64,000 nucleotides of DNA. Origin: Planctomycetales bacterium. GTDB taxonomy: Bacteria; Planctomycetota; Phycisphaerae; SM23-33. The notes beneath the pieces were generated by a model that had not been told where the DNA came from, did no database searches, and was given only the letters and a program-made list of their open reading frames with translations. Shown in pieces: positions 20,213 through 28,289 of this stretch (within the stretch, counting starts at the first letter, position 1; every line of letters starts with the position of its first letter). The stretch covers positions 1 to 64,000 of the forward strand of contig JAUWNJ010000004.1 in the NCBI GenBank assembly GCA_030612725.1, in the 5' to 3' direction. The position numbers and the translations under genes are program-made.

Positions 20213-20333
20213 GTGCGCCTACCACCTAACCGTAACCGCAGACCTGCGAAGCCCCGCTTAATCTATCACTGTTGTTATTCTACGCCCCACAGGGCCTCGC
20301 GACAAGCCCTACACCCCCTTTACGACGTAAATT

Positions 20334-20383
20334 GTTGACTGGTTGATTGGTTGACTGGTTCACTGGTTCATTGGTTGATTGGT
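20334..20383. repeat. octamer array (GGTTGATT)n
   Basis: Six or so units of GGTTGATT/GGTTGACT/GGTTCACT in tandem. The reverse complement AACCAATC/AACCAGTC appears in longer arrays at 42645-42684 and 43062-43146. Confidence 0.9.
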
Positions 20384-20423
20384 AAATCAGTTCATCCGTT
20401 TCAGGTTCCGTTTTTTCTGCTTT

Positions 20424-20479
20424 CACGTAGTGATGCTACGCATTGCCTAATCCCAAGTCCCTAGTCCCTAGTCCCTACT
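20424..20479. repeat. dispersed repeat plus (AGTCCCT)n heptamers
   Basis: A copy of the CACGTAGTGATGCTACGCAT repeat (20424-20447) is followed by AAGTCCC/TAGTCCC heptamers (20453-20479). On the minus strand the heptamers encode the last four residues (GTRD) and the TAG stop of the DUF3160 gene. Confidence 0.88.
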
Positions 20480-22989
20480 GTAAACGTTTTCGCCCAATCG
20501 GGAAGTTTCGGTGCTTTTGTTCGCAGTATCTTCTTCCACGCTTCGTCTGTCAAGCGGTCGGACATCGGATGCTTGAACTCGTAATGGCTCAGCACAGGCC
20601 CGACGCCCGCGACCAGCCCGCCGTCAGGCATCGGATAAACCACCACCATCGTGTGCAGATAGCCCGTGCCCTCCTCCAGCACGCGCCGCGTGTTGCCGTC
20701 GGTGTGAACGTCGGCGACGATTGTCGTCTCCAGGCCGTCGGATTTCACGCCGGCGACGACCGACTTCAACCGCGAACCGAAAGAGCGAATGAAAGCGTAA
20801 TCTTCCTTTGTAAGTTTTTTATTCGCCAGTTCAGCCTGTGAAATTTTCAGCAGACGGGCGACGATTTTTTCAAGAGAAACGAGTCGGCTGCGGGATTGCT
20901 TGTCCAGCACCTTGAAATCGTCCAGGCCGGCGATCGTCATTCGCGTCAGCGCCAGCAGTCTCGCGTAGAACTCCGGCACCGGCTCGACGTAGCCCTCGAC
21001 CATCTTAGGCCGGGGCGGCATGCTCCCGGCCCGCGTCGTGTACGACTGCTTGGCGTAAAGTATCGTATCGTGCCGCAACTGCGACCAACTCGCCAAAGCC
21101 GCCGATAGTTGCTTGTCCCGCCAGGCCGGTGTCTGCATAAACGTCGGATAACCGGCAGGATACTCCTTGAGCAGGGCCTTGAGCGAATAAAGCCACGACC
21201 AGTACATATTGCGGTTCCAACCGGCCTGGTCTATCTCGCCGAATTGCTTCTGCAACTTCGCAAGCGTTTCGTCGTAGCGTGCGTATTGGTCGTCGCCGAG
21301 TTTTTTTGTCCAGTGTCTCGCCCGCTTCGAGCCGAGCACGGTCATAACGTCCAGCCCGCGCGGGAAACCGCGAATAGGCCCACCGTCGCTCATGACCCAT
21401 GTAAAAGGCTTATTTTCACCGCCCCGGTACGGCCCGACGGTCGGATAGACCATCTTGCCCATCATATATGAATCGGGGATATACCGCTGGCCCATCAGAC
21501 GCATTCCCTGCGTCAGGCCCAACGCCTTGGCGAGCGTAGCCTCATCGGCGATGCCCGCCGGTGGGCCTACCAGGTCGCCCAGACCACTGTAAATCTCCGG
21601 CTTGCGCAACTGGGCAAGGGCCTTGCGATACTCGAAGAATTTCTTGGCATCCGTCAGCGACGATGCCTTTACCGCCGCCCCCATGGTGCTGCGAATCGCG
21701 CTGCGATACTCATACGGCGTCAGGTCGTCGGCAAAGCCCACGTAGTAGGCAGTTACCGAATAAAGCCGGTCCCAAACCTCCGCCAACGTGCGACCATCGG
21801 AGAGTTTGCTCTCCATCATCCCGGCCAGCATCGCGGCTGCCAATGTCTGCCTGCGTGCTTCTTTGACAGAGACCACCGCCTTGAGCCATTTACCTTCGGT
21901 GTCTTTGGTCTTTCCCCGGATAATGAACGTCATTCGCCCGTACCACATCAGGGCCTTGAAGTATTGCTTGAGTTTCTTGCTGCGTGTGTAGTGCCCGCGC
22001 GGGACGTACTGGGAATAGTCTTCCTTATATACGAACAGCGGACTTTCATCGAAGCCCTTATGCGCGGCGATCAGTTCCAGTTCGGCCCGAACTTCCTTGT
22101 CCACAATCTTCGGAATAAGGTCGCCGGGGTCCGTCTTAACCGGATGGACCTTAATGTACTTTTCCAGAAGGTAGATCATGCCCGACCTCGGAGCGGCTTT
22201 ATTCAGCCGACGGCGCGACTGATGGTCTTTCTTGCTCTCCTGCTCCAGCACCTTGAGGAGTTCGCGGTACTTCTCCTCGAACTTCATGGACTGGCGCCAG
22301 GTCGGCTCTTTTGCTTTTGGCCAGGACTGCACTTCCTTCAGCGCCTCGACCGCCTCTGCGCCAAAGTCCGTCTGCGAAAGCACCACCACCGGCACGGTGG
22401 CGTAACCGACCAGCAATCTCGCGGCCTCTTTCAATTCGCCGTTAGTAGATTTATACAACTTCAACGCTTCAGCCTGAATGGCCTTGCTTATCAGCGTCGC
22501 GTCGTTGAAGAATTCGCGTTCCTCGATGGCTTTGAGCGTCTCGTCGAACTGGATGTGATAAAGGTGCAGCAGCGAGTCGGAGGTAATGAATATCGGCAGC
22601 CCGCGCTGTTTGACGGACTTGTAGAAACCGGCTACGTCGTCGCTCCGCCCGCCGGCGATTGCGGCGAAACCGCTAGCGGTTAGTGCGGCGTTGAACTTAC
22701 CCTTAACTTCCTTGTCTGCACGAGGTCGGCCGGCCAATCTGCGAAGTTCGTACATTTTCCCGACGAAGTCCGCGTTGGTCAGTTTCGAGATGTCCAGAGG
22801 CAGTTTGTACTGCGGGGCGTTGGGTTTGACATCAACAGCCACCGGCTTGTAATACTGCGCCATTCGTGCCGGCAAATCATCGCAGCCGGGGAGTTTCTTC
22901 GCCGAACCGATCATTTGGTCCTCCGCTCGCAGTGGGCCGATACCAAAAAGAATAACGCACGCCAAAAGCAATCCTGTAATTCGTTTCAT
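20461..22989 (-). CDS. exported DUF3160 domain protein
   Basis: 842 aa from the ATG at 22989, which has AAGGAG at a good distance; a longer frame to 23088 was rejected. Signal peptide MKRITGLLLACVILFGIGPL, then one long domain matching my memory of DUF3160 (segments such as FYKSVKQRGLPIFITSDSLL and YAKQSYTTR). The family is of unknown function and is exported. The final residues GTRD come from a heptamer repeat array, so the native C-terminus may have been altered by repeat growth. Confidence 0.82.
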   Translation of the reverse strand: MKRITGLLLACVILFGIGPLRAEDQMIGSAKKLPGCDDLPARMAQYYKPVAVDVKPNAPQYKLPLDISKLTNADFVGKMYELRRLAGRPRADKEVKGKFNAALTASGFAAIAGGRSDDVAGFYKSVKQRGLPIFITSDSLLHLYHIQFDETLKAIEEREFFNDATLISKAIQAEALKLYKSTNGELKEAARLLVGYATVPVVVLSQTDFGAEAVEALKEVQSWPKAKEPTWRQSMKFEEKYRELLKVLEQESKKDHQSRRRLNKAAPRSGMIYLLEKYIKVHPVKTDPGDLIPKIVDKEVRAELELIAAHKGFDESPLFVYKEDYSQYVPRGHYTRSKKLKQYFKALMWYGRMTFIIRGKTKDTEGKWLKAVVSVKEARRQTLAAAMLAGMMESKLSDGRTLAEVWDRLYSVTAYYVGFADDLTPYEYRSAIRSTMGAAVKASSLTDAKKFFEYRKALAQLRKPEIYSGLGDLVGPPAGIADEATLAKALGLTQGMRLMGQRYIPDSYMMGKMVYPTVGPYRGGENKPFTWVMSDGGPIRGFPRGLDVMTVLGSKRARHWTKKLGDDQYARYDETLAKLQKQFGEIDQAGWNRNMYWSWLYSLKALLKEYPAGYPTFMQTPAWRDKQLSAALASWSQLRHDTILYAKQSYTTRAGSMPPRPKMVEGYVEPVPEFYARLLALTRMTIAGLDDFKVLDKQSRSRLVSLEKIVARLLKISQAELANKKLTKEDYAFIRSFGSRLKSVVAGVKSDGLETTIVADVHTDGNTRRVLEEGTGYLHTMVVVYPMPDGGLVAGVGPVLSHYEFKHPMSDRLTDEAWKKILRTKAPKLPDWAKTFTVGTRD

Positions 22990-23084
22990 TTCTACGCTCC
23001 TTATCTGTGGATACACCAACACCCTTTGCAGCATTAGACGCAGGTTGCAGGAAAAAGATTCCGTGAAAAAGTTTTTTTCTTCCC

Positions 23085-23861
23085 TCATGCAATTTCCGCT
23101 TCGGCGATTTGCCGGGCGTATGCCGTGGGCGGTTCAGCTTTCGCCGATACCGCCACCGTAACTTGCGATGCCCCGGCGGCGAGGAGCGTGCGGGCGGCTT
23201 CGTTGGCCGTCGCGCCGGTGGTTAGCACGTCGTCTATAAGCAATATGTGTGCGCCGCGAACAGCGGCTGGTGAGGTAACGGCAAACGCGCCGCGAACGTT
23301 GCTCGCTCGCTTCGAAGCCGGCAGGCGAACCTGAGGCGGAGTGTTGCGAACGCGAATCAACTCATCACCCAACGGAATCCCAAGCCTGTCCGAAACGCCG
23401 TCGGTCAAAACGGCTGAATGGTTCCACCCGCGTCCAAGTCGGCGAAGCCAGTGCATCGGAACAGGCAAAATCAGGTCGATCGAGGCTACGTCGCAATGAG
23501 CGCCGACGGCTTCGGCCAACAGATTGCTGACGTATCGGGCGATATTGGACGCTCGGCGATACTTCATCCGAATTATCGCCTGACGCAGTGGAGCGGCATA
23601 GGGGCTGACGCGGATAAGTTGCCTGAACCTCGGCATCGTGGACGGACATTCGAAGCATCCGTCCTCGTCGGCATGAATCCCCGACCCGACCGTTACGCCG
23701 CAACGGGGGCAATATCGCAAGGCTGCAAGGGACAGCAACTCCCGGCTGCAATTTGCGCAAAACCCCTCGCGCACCTCATGGCCGCAACCACACCCCACAC
23801 ACACCTTGGGTAAGAGGAGATGGAAAACAGAACGGAAAATGTCGGGGATGAAGGGTAGCAT
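23085..23861 (-). CDS. comF: ComF family phosphoribosyltransferase-like protein
   Basis: 258 aa. The N-terminal double zinc ribbon has CVGCGCG, CANC and CPRCG, with a further Cys near residue 70. The C-terminal phosphoribosyltransferase fold carries the PRPP-binding motif ILLIDDVLTTGATANEA (about residue 210). Family role: ComF is needed for DNA uptake in transformable bacteria, probably in handling ssDNA after import; activity as an enzyme is not proven. The length is usual. The short upstream spacer leads into a hairpin at 23900-23996. Confidence 0.92.
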   Translation of the reverse strand: MLPFIPDIFRSVFHLLLPKVCVGCGCGHEVREGFCANCSRELLSLAALRYCPRCGVTVGSGIHADEDGCFECPSTMPRFRQLIRVSPYAAPLRQAIIRMKYRRASNIARYVSNLLAEAVGAHCDVASIDLILPVPMHWLRRLGRGWNHSAVLTDGVSDRLGIPLGDELIRVRNTPPQVRLPASKRASNVRGAFAVTSPAAVRGAHILLIDDVLTTGATANEAARTLLAAGASQVTVAVSAKAEPPTAYARQIAEAEIA

Positions 23862-23899
23862 AGTGTCTGATTGTCTGATTGTTCCGACGCATCGGTCTG

Positions 23900-23996
23900 T
23901 GTCAAGGTTTTAGGCCTGAAGGCTGGAGGCTGGAGACTTTAGATTGCAGCCTACATACAGCCTACAGTCTAAAGCCTACAGCCTAAAACCTTGACA
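23900..23996. repeat. long hairpin with 16-bp perfect arms
   Basis: Arms TGTCAAGGTTTTAGGC (23900-23915) and GCCTAAAACCTTGACA (23981-23996) pair perfectly. An inner stem pairs CTTTAGATTG (23937-23946) with CAGTCTAAAG (23965-23974). Between them lie GGCTGGA and AGCCTAC short repeats. It lies in the divergent region between comF and the lipid-transport genes, and may be a mobile hairpin element rather than a terminator (no T tract). Confidence 0.85.
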
Positions 23997-24043
23997 GGGC
24001 CTGTCGGGCAACTAGACTTTCGCATTGGAGATAATGTAGAACG

Positions 24044-24175
24044 ATGACAAGCGAGAGTGAACGGCAGTCGATTCACGAAGGAATCGCCCGCCTGTGGTTC
24101 GCTATTCGAAGCCTGACCGACGGGGACTACGAACCCGTCGTCGCGGATGTCGCACGGAAAGTGGAGCAAGCGTGA
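24044..24175 (+). CDS. 43-aa ORF coupled to LptF-like gene
   Basis: A short ORF of 43 codons (MTSESERQSI start, KVEQA end) whose TGA stop overlaps the GTG start of the next gene (GTGA, 24172-24175). The sequence is acidic and amphipathic with no Cys and no membrane segment. The exact coupling argues that it is translated. GGAG lies about 16 bases upstream, so initiation may be weak. Function unknown; a leader peptide controlling the permease gene is possible. Confidence 0.55.
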   Translation: MTSESERQSIHEGIARLWFAIRSLTDGDYEPVVADVARKVEQA

Positions 24176-25836
24176 GTACACTCAAAGCCTATCTTGGCAA
24201 AGACCTCGCCAAGGCCACTACAATGGCGACCGTGGCGATTACGCTGGTGATAACGGTCTTCGCCGTAATCGAACCGTTGCGCAGAGAGGGAATGAGCGGA
24301 ATCCAGGCGCTGAAATTCTTCGGATATATCATGCCGGTGATGTTCTCGCTGACGCTTCCGATTGCGGCATTGTTCGCCGCCACCATCGTCTATGGGCGCT
24401 TCAGCAGGGATAACGAACTGATGGCCTGTCGGGCCAGTGGAATCCCCGCTCTTTCACTACTGGTGCCGGCAATCTGGTTAGGGATAATCGTCTCGGTAGT
24501 TACGCTGATTCTTGGTCTTTACGTCGCGCCGAGGTTGCTGTTCGCCTCGGAAGGCTCAATAAAGAAGAACCTCCAGCAGATGGTTTATTACCGTCTCAAG
24601 AAGAAGCGATATTTTGATTTTTCCAAGCGGATTTTTCACGCCGACCGGGTTAATCCGGACGACAAATGGATCGAAGGCGTGGTGGGCGTGGATTACTCCG
24701 ACCCGAACGACGTCAAGTGCATGGTAGCGCCCAGCGCCGAACTTGAATTCATTGAGCGTAACGGTAAGACGTTCGTGCAATTTTACCCGACCAATCCCAC
24801 CATCCTGCGCCAAAGCGGGGGGGACATCGGTACCGCCGATGCGCTTCGGCTTCGTCGCGGAGACCTGCCGAGCATGAAAGACAAGCCCAAGTTCTACGAC
24901 TGGACCAGGCTTCGCCGGACGTTGACGAATCCCGAAATCTGTCCCACCGTGAATGCGCAAATCATCAAGATTAAACACCGAATGAGCATCCAGAACTTTT
25001 ACAAGGATGTTATCAGTCGAATCAAAAAAGACGGTAAATACGAGCCGCTTCGGGAGTTCATTCCTTCCGGCGTTGAAGCCGAAAGCGAACGAATCGTGAT
25101 TGAGGCGTCCCATGCGTCTCTGTACAAAGGCGCTGAAGTCCGTCTGCAAACCTCGACGCCGCTAAGCACTTCGACTGAACCTTCGACGCCTTCGTTTCAG
25201 CGCGATGCCGTTCTTGTCAGCCAGTACAGCGGAAAGACGCTCAAGCGTCAATTGTGGGCCAAAAGCGTATATATCCGGGGCGACTGGGACGAAATACGCT
25301 CGGTAATACTGGCTACGGTGGTGTTGAATGACGTAACGATACTGGCCGGGAGTCAGCAGGTTGAAAACGCTCTCCATCGCCGGCGGGATGAAATAGGCTC
25401 CCTGGCCGTTCCAGAGGAAATCGTCGCTCGAAGCGAGCAGATTGATCCGGGAGACCTGTTGAAAAACGCGACCGATTACACTGATTCGCCACAGGTTCTC
25501 AAGATGATCAAAGACGTTCATGGCTCTATGATCCCCAGGCTTAAAAGTAAAATATACGCTGAGATGCACCAGCGTCTTGCCTACGGTATCAGTTGTCTTT
25601 TGATGGTGATGCTGGGGGCTGCACTGGGTCTGCTTTTCAGGGGCGGCGAAGCGCTGGTGGCGTTTGCAATCAGCGCCGGACCGGCATCTGCTGTGATTGT
25701 AATGATGCTGATGGGTAAGCAGCTTATCGCAAATCCGGGCGTACCGGAAGCCTACGGTATCATTGTTATCTGGGGCGGAATCGCAGCAATGATAGGAGCA
25801 ACCGCCTATATCTACGCCGTTACAATGAGACGGTAA
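24172..25836 (+). CDS. LptF/LptG-family permease (first)
   Basis: 554 aa from the GTG at 24172, chosen because it overlaps the preceding stop. Three N-terminal transmembrane helices (about residues 18-38, 48-75, 99-126), a long periplasmic region (about 130-460) and three C-terminal helices match the LptF/LptG (YjgP/YjgQ) permease layout. Known role: with LptB the pair extracts lipopolysaccharide from the inner membrane and sends it to the Lpt bridge. The second permease follows after 179 bases. The periplasmic domain is longer than in enterobacterial LptF. Confidence 0.85.
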   Translation: MSTLKAYLGKDLAKATTMATVAITLVITVFAVIEPLRREGMSGIQALKFFGYIMPVMFSLTLPIAALFAATIVYGRFSRDNELMACRASGIPALSLLVPAIWLGIIVSVVTLILGLYVAPRLLFASEGSIKKNLQQMVYYRLKKKRYFDFSKRIFHADRVNPDDKWIEGVVGVDYSDPNDVKCMVAPSAELEFIERNGKTFVQFYPTNPTILRQSGGDIGTADALRLRRGDLPSMKDKPKFYDWTRLRRTLTNPEICPTVNAQIIKIKHRMSIQNFYKDVISRIKKDGKYEPLREFIPSGVEAESERIVIEASHASLYKGAEVRLQTSTPLSTSTEPSTPSFQRDAVLVSQYSGKTLKRQLWAKSVYIRGDWDEIRSVILATVVLNDVTILAGSQQVENALHRRRDEIGSLAVPEEIVARSEQIDPGDLLKNATDYTDSPQVLKMIKDVHGSMIPRLKSKIYAEMHQRLAYGISCLLMVMLGAALGLLFRGGEALVAFAISAGPASAVIVMMLMGKQLIANPGVPEAYGIIVIWGGIAAMIGATAYIYAVTMRR

Positions 25837-25884
25837 GAAAAAGCGGCCAGTGGAAGAAACAAACTAAAAGGATTTCAAAAAACA

Positions 25885-25990
25885 GATTACGCGACACAGA
25901 GACGCAGAGGGACAGAGATATAAAAAAAACAGATTGCTCTTTTTCTTTTCTCTGAATCTCTGCGTCTCTGTGTCTCTGTGTCGCATAATC
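25885..25990. repeat. inverted repeat of CTCTGCGTCTCTGTG type
   Basis: Left arm 25885-25910 (GATTACGCGACACAGAGACG and on) pairs with the right arm 25956-25990 (CTCTGCGTCTCTGTG ... TCGCATAATC); the right arm carries one extra copy of the octamer TCTCTGTG. Heptamers of CTGATTG type follow (25991-26010). Confidence 0.8.
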
Positions 25991-26015
25991 CTGCTGATTG
26001 CTGATTGCTAAATAA

Positions 26016-27446
26016 ATGAAAACGCTCGACAAATACATCATCAGAAACCTCATCACCAGCGTGGTGTTGTGCCTGGCGGCGATAATGCTTCTGCGCGTAG
26101 CCGCCGACCTGTTCTTTAACATGGATGAGTTCGCCGAGAGCAGTGGTAGTGAAAAAAACTTCGGTATGATTATCGCCGAGATAGCCCATTATTACTTCTA
26201 TCAGTCGTTTGCTTACTTCCGCCAGTTAGGCGGCGTGATTATCGTAGTCGCTGCGGCATTTACGCTCTGGCGAATGAATCATACAAACGAACTGACGGCA
26301 GTGCTCGCCAGCGGTGTGAGCCTGAACCGCGTCCTGCTCCCCGTCGTAATCTGCTCAATGGCGCTGAACCTGCTGATTGTCGTCGATTCGGAACTGCTGA
26401 TCCCACCGGTAAAACATAAACTGATACGAAAACGCGACAACGTTACAGGAACCGAATCCTTCAAAGTCCGTGTGGTCGTCGATGAAAAAAAAAGCGCCTG
26501 GTACTCCGGCAGGTTTGACCCCGTCCAGAGTCGGCTTGACAAACCGATAATCATCCTGCGCAACAAACAACTTGCGTACCTGGGACATATCGCCGGACTG
26601 ACTGCGGTCTATGACGCATCGGCGGGCGGATGGGTTTTTACTCCCGCCGTACCTGTGAGTTCGAAGAAAAAGGGGGGGGAAGAAAAAGTACACGCCGTAA
26701 TGCATATCAAAAACTTCAAAGCCCGGGCCGCACCGAACACCGAAGCCATCTACACACACCTCGACCCCGAAAAAATTATCGTAAAAGCACGAAAAGACCC
26801 AAAAAACAAGAACGTGAACTGGCGAAGGGCAACGGCCATTCAGGGAATCGAAATCGAAGACCAAACCACCGGACTGACCATTCTCGCCGGACAACTGGAC
26901 CTGAAAGTCATCGAAGGTAAAGTTACCGGAACTGCCCTTCGGGACGCCTCTTTCATCTACAAACGCGCCGACGGTGAAGAACTGGCGAGGTTTCAGACCA
27001 TCGGAGCAACTTACGATCACAGAGAACACAGATGGGTGCTCACCGACGGAGCACTTGTGTATTCGTCCGACCTGGACCCGGATGAACTGTCGTTGAGGCA
27101 ATCAGGCGATTGGCTGGAGTACATGTCAACAGCCGAACTGACCAGGCTTCTGCGACTCCAGAGAGAATCGCTATCCGACCCCGAAGGGGCAATGCTCGCC
27201 AGATATACACGGTTCGCCGATTTCTTCAACAACATCATCCTGCTTCTGGTTACTATCCCGTTCATCCTCTCGCGCGAGCGGAACATCAAAGTCTCGGCCG
27301 GCCTTGCGCTTCTGATGGGAGGCGGAACATTCACCTTCATCTACCTGTCCCGTTATCTGGGTTTCAGTCCGATAGTGGCCGCCTGGCTACCGATAATCAT
27401 CATAGGACCCATCAGCGCCGTCTTGGTCGATTCGATAAAAACGTGA
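26016..27446 (+). CDS. LptF/LptG-family permease (second)
   Basis: 476 aa with the same arrangement as the preceding gene: N-terminal helices (about residues 15-32, 59-80, 102-124), a periplasmic middle, and three C-terminal helices from about residue 394 on, ending near the C-terminus. It forms the expected heterodimer partner for lipopolysaccharide export. No ribosome binding site is visible: CTGATTG heptamers end just six bases before the ATG, which may have displaced it. Confidence 0.85.
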   Translation: MKTLDKYIIRNLITSVVLCLAAIMLLRVAADLFFNMDEFAESSGSEKNFGMIIAEIAHYYFYQSFAYFRQLGGVIIVVAAAFTLWRMNHTNELTAVLASGVSLNRVLLPVVICSMALNLLIVVDSELLIPPVKHKLIRKRDNVTGTESFKVRVVVDEKKSAWYSGRFDPVQSRLDKPIIILRNKQLAYLGHIAGLTAVYDASAGGWVFTPAVPVSSKKKGGEEKVHAVMHIKNFKARAAPNTEAIYTHLDPEKIIVKARKDPKNKNVNWRRATAIQGIEIEDQTTGLTILAGQLDLKVIEGKVTGTALRDASFIYKRADGEELARFQTIGATYDHREHRWVLTDGALVYSSDLDPDELSLRQSGDWLEYMSTAELTRLLRLQRESLSDPEGAMLARYTRFADFFNNIILLLVTIPFILSRERNIKVSAGLALLMGGGTFTFIYLSRYLGFSPIVAAWLPIIIIGPISAVLVDSIKT

Positions 27447-27526
27447 TTATGATGCGAAAACGATAACGCAATGGGAAGAACTAACAGCGGGAGTGTGATT
27501 GGGGACGTCGTGACCACATCACCCGC

Positions 27527-27554
27527 TTGTAATACGCCGTCGGCGTGTTATAAT
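27527..27554 (+). promoter_or_regulatory. promoter with palindromic operator for TA pair
   Basis: A -35-like TTGTAA (27527-27532) and a perfect -10 TATAAT (27549-27554) are 16 bases apart. The spacer contains the perfect palindrome ACGCCG-T-CGGCGT (27534-27546). An operator between the promoter boxes is the usual design for autoregulated toxin-antitoxin operons, so the AbrB-type antitoxin (or its complex with the toxin) is the likely ligand. The distance to the ATG at 27590 gives a short leader. Confidence 0.65.
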
Positions 27555-27589
27555 ATGGTTAGAACAATCTACGTTTTTGGAGATTTGTC

Positions 27590-27814
27590 ATGCTGAAGTC
27601 ATTGACCAAAGTGGGCAACAGCCACGCGATTTTACTGGACAAGGTGATTATGGACCTTCTCGGAATCGACGCCGACAGCCGGGTTAATCTGACAGTGAAC
27701 GGCGGTTCTCTCGTTATAACGCCTGTCGAGCCTGTGGCGGACAATGCGAAGTTTGAAGCAGCCTCCGAACGGGCAGAGAAGAAATTCGACAAACTCCTGA
27801 CCCGGTTGGCCTGA
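27590..27814 (+). CDS. AbrB/MazE-type antitoxin
   Basis: 74 aa. The N-terminal SpoVT-AbrB fold is visible in KSLTKVGNSHAILLDK and LGIDADSRVNLTVNGGSLVI; the C-terminal 25 residues are charged and likely unstructured, the part that wraps a toxin. GGAG lies 8 bases before the start. It precedes a Fic/Doc toxin by 3 bases. Antitoxins of this fold bind the operator as dimers, and a palindrome lies in the promoter. Confidence 0.85.
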   Translation: MLKSLTKVGNSHAILLDKVIMDLLGIDADSRVNLTVNGGSLVITPVEPVADNAKFEAASERAEKKFDKLLTRLA

Positions 27815-27817
27815 TCC

Positions 27818-28216
27818 GTGGAAGAGAAAGAGTACATATTTCTGACCGCAGAACAGGTAATTGCTCTGAATCTCCGCGCCATCCGGAAGGACGGCGGAGT
27901 TCACAGCCTCCTGAATCGCAACCTGTTGTTGTCAGCGACGGCCATGCCGAGAGTAACTTTCGACGGACGATACCTGCACGAGTCGGTCGCAGCCATGGCC
28001 GGAGCGTACCTGTTCCACATCTGCCAGGCACATGCCTTTTGTGATGGGAACAAACGAACGGCGGTTCTCGCCGCCGTGGTCTTTCTGAATCTCAACGCCT
28101 ACGGCATCGAAGTCGTCGACGATGAGTTCGAAGAACTTGTTCTGGGCGTCGCTGGCCACACTATCAACAAAGACCATGTGATGGAATTCTTCGAAAAACA
28201 TGTTCTGTCGAAGTAG
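27818..28216 (+). CDS. Fic/Doc family toxin
   Basis: 132 aa, GTG start at 27818. The Fic motif HAFCDGNKR (HxFxDGNKR) lies near residue 70, intact for catalysis. The length fits the Doc (death-on-curing) type, which phosphorylates elongation factor Tu in the P1 system; other Fic proteins AMPylate targets. Paired with the AbrB-type gene as a type II toxin-antitoxin module, 3 bases apart. Confidence 0.9.
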   Translation: MEEKEYIFLTAEQVIALNLRAIRKDGGVHSLLNRNLLLSATAMPRVTFDGRYLHESVAAMAGAYLFHICQAHAFCDGNKRTAVLAAVVFLNLNAYGIEVVDDEFEELVLGVAGHTINKDHVMEFFEKHVLSK

Positions 28217-28289
28217 GCCTGCGGCATGGTCGGAAGTTTTTTCCCCGCTCCCCGACTACTGTTACGTTGAGTAATCATGGACAAAAACG

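Noticed and set aside
22990-23088. N-terminal extension of the DUF3160 protein
   Set aside because: The shorter start at 22989 begins with a signal peptide and has AAGGAG upstream.
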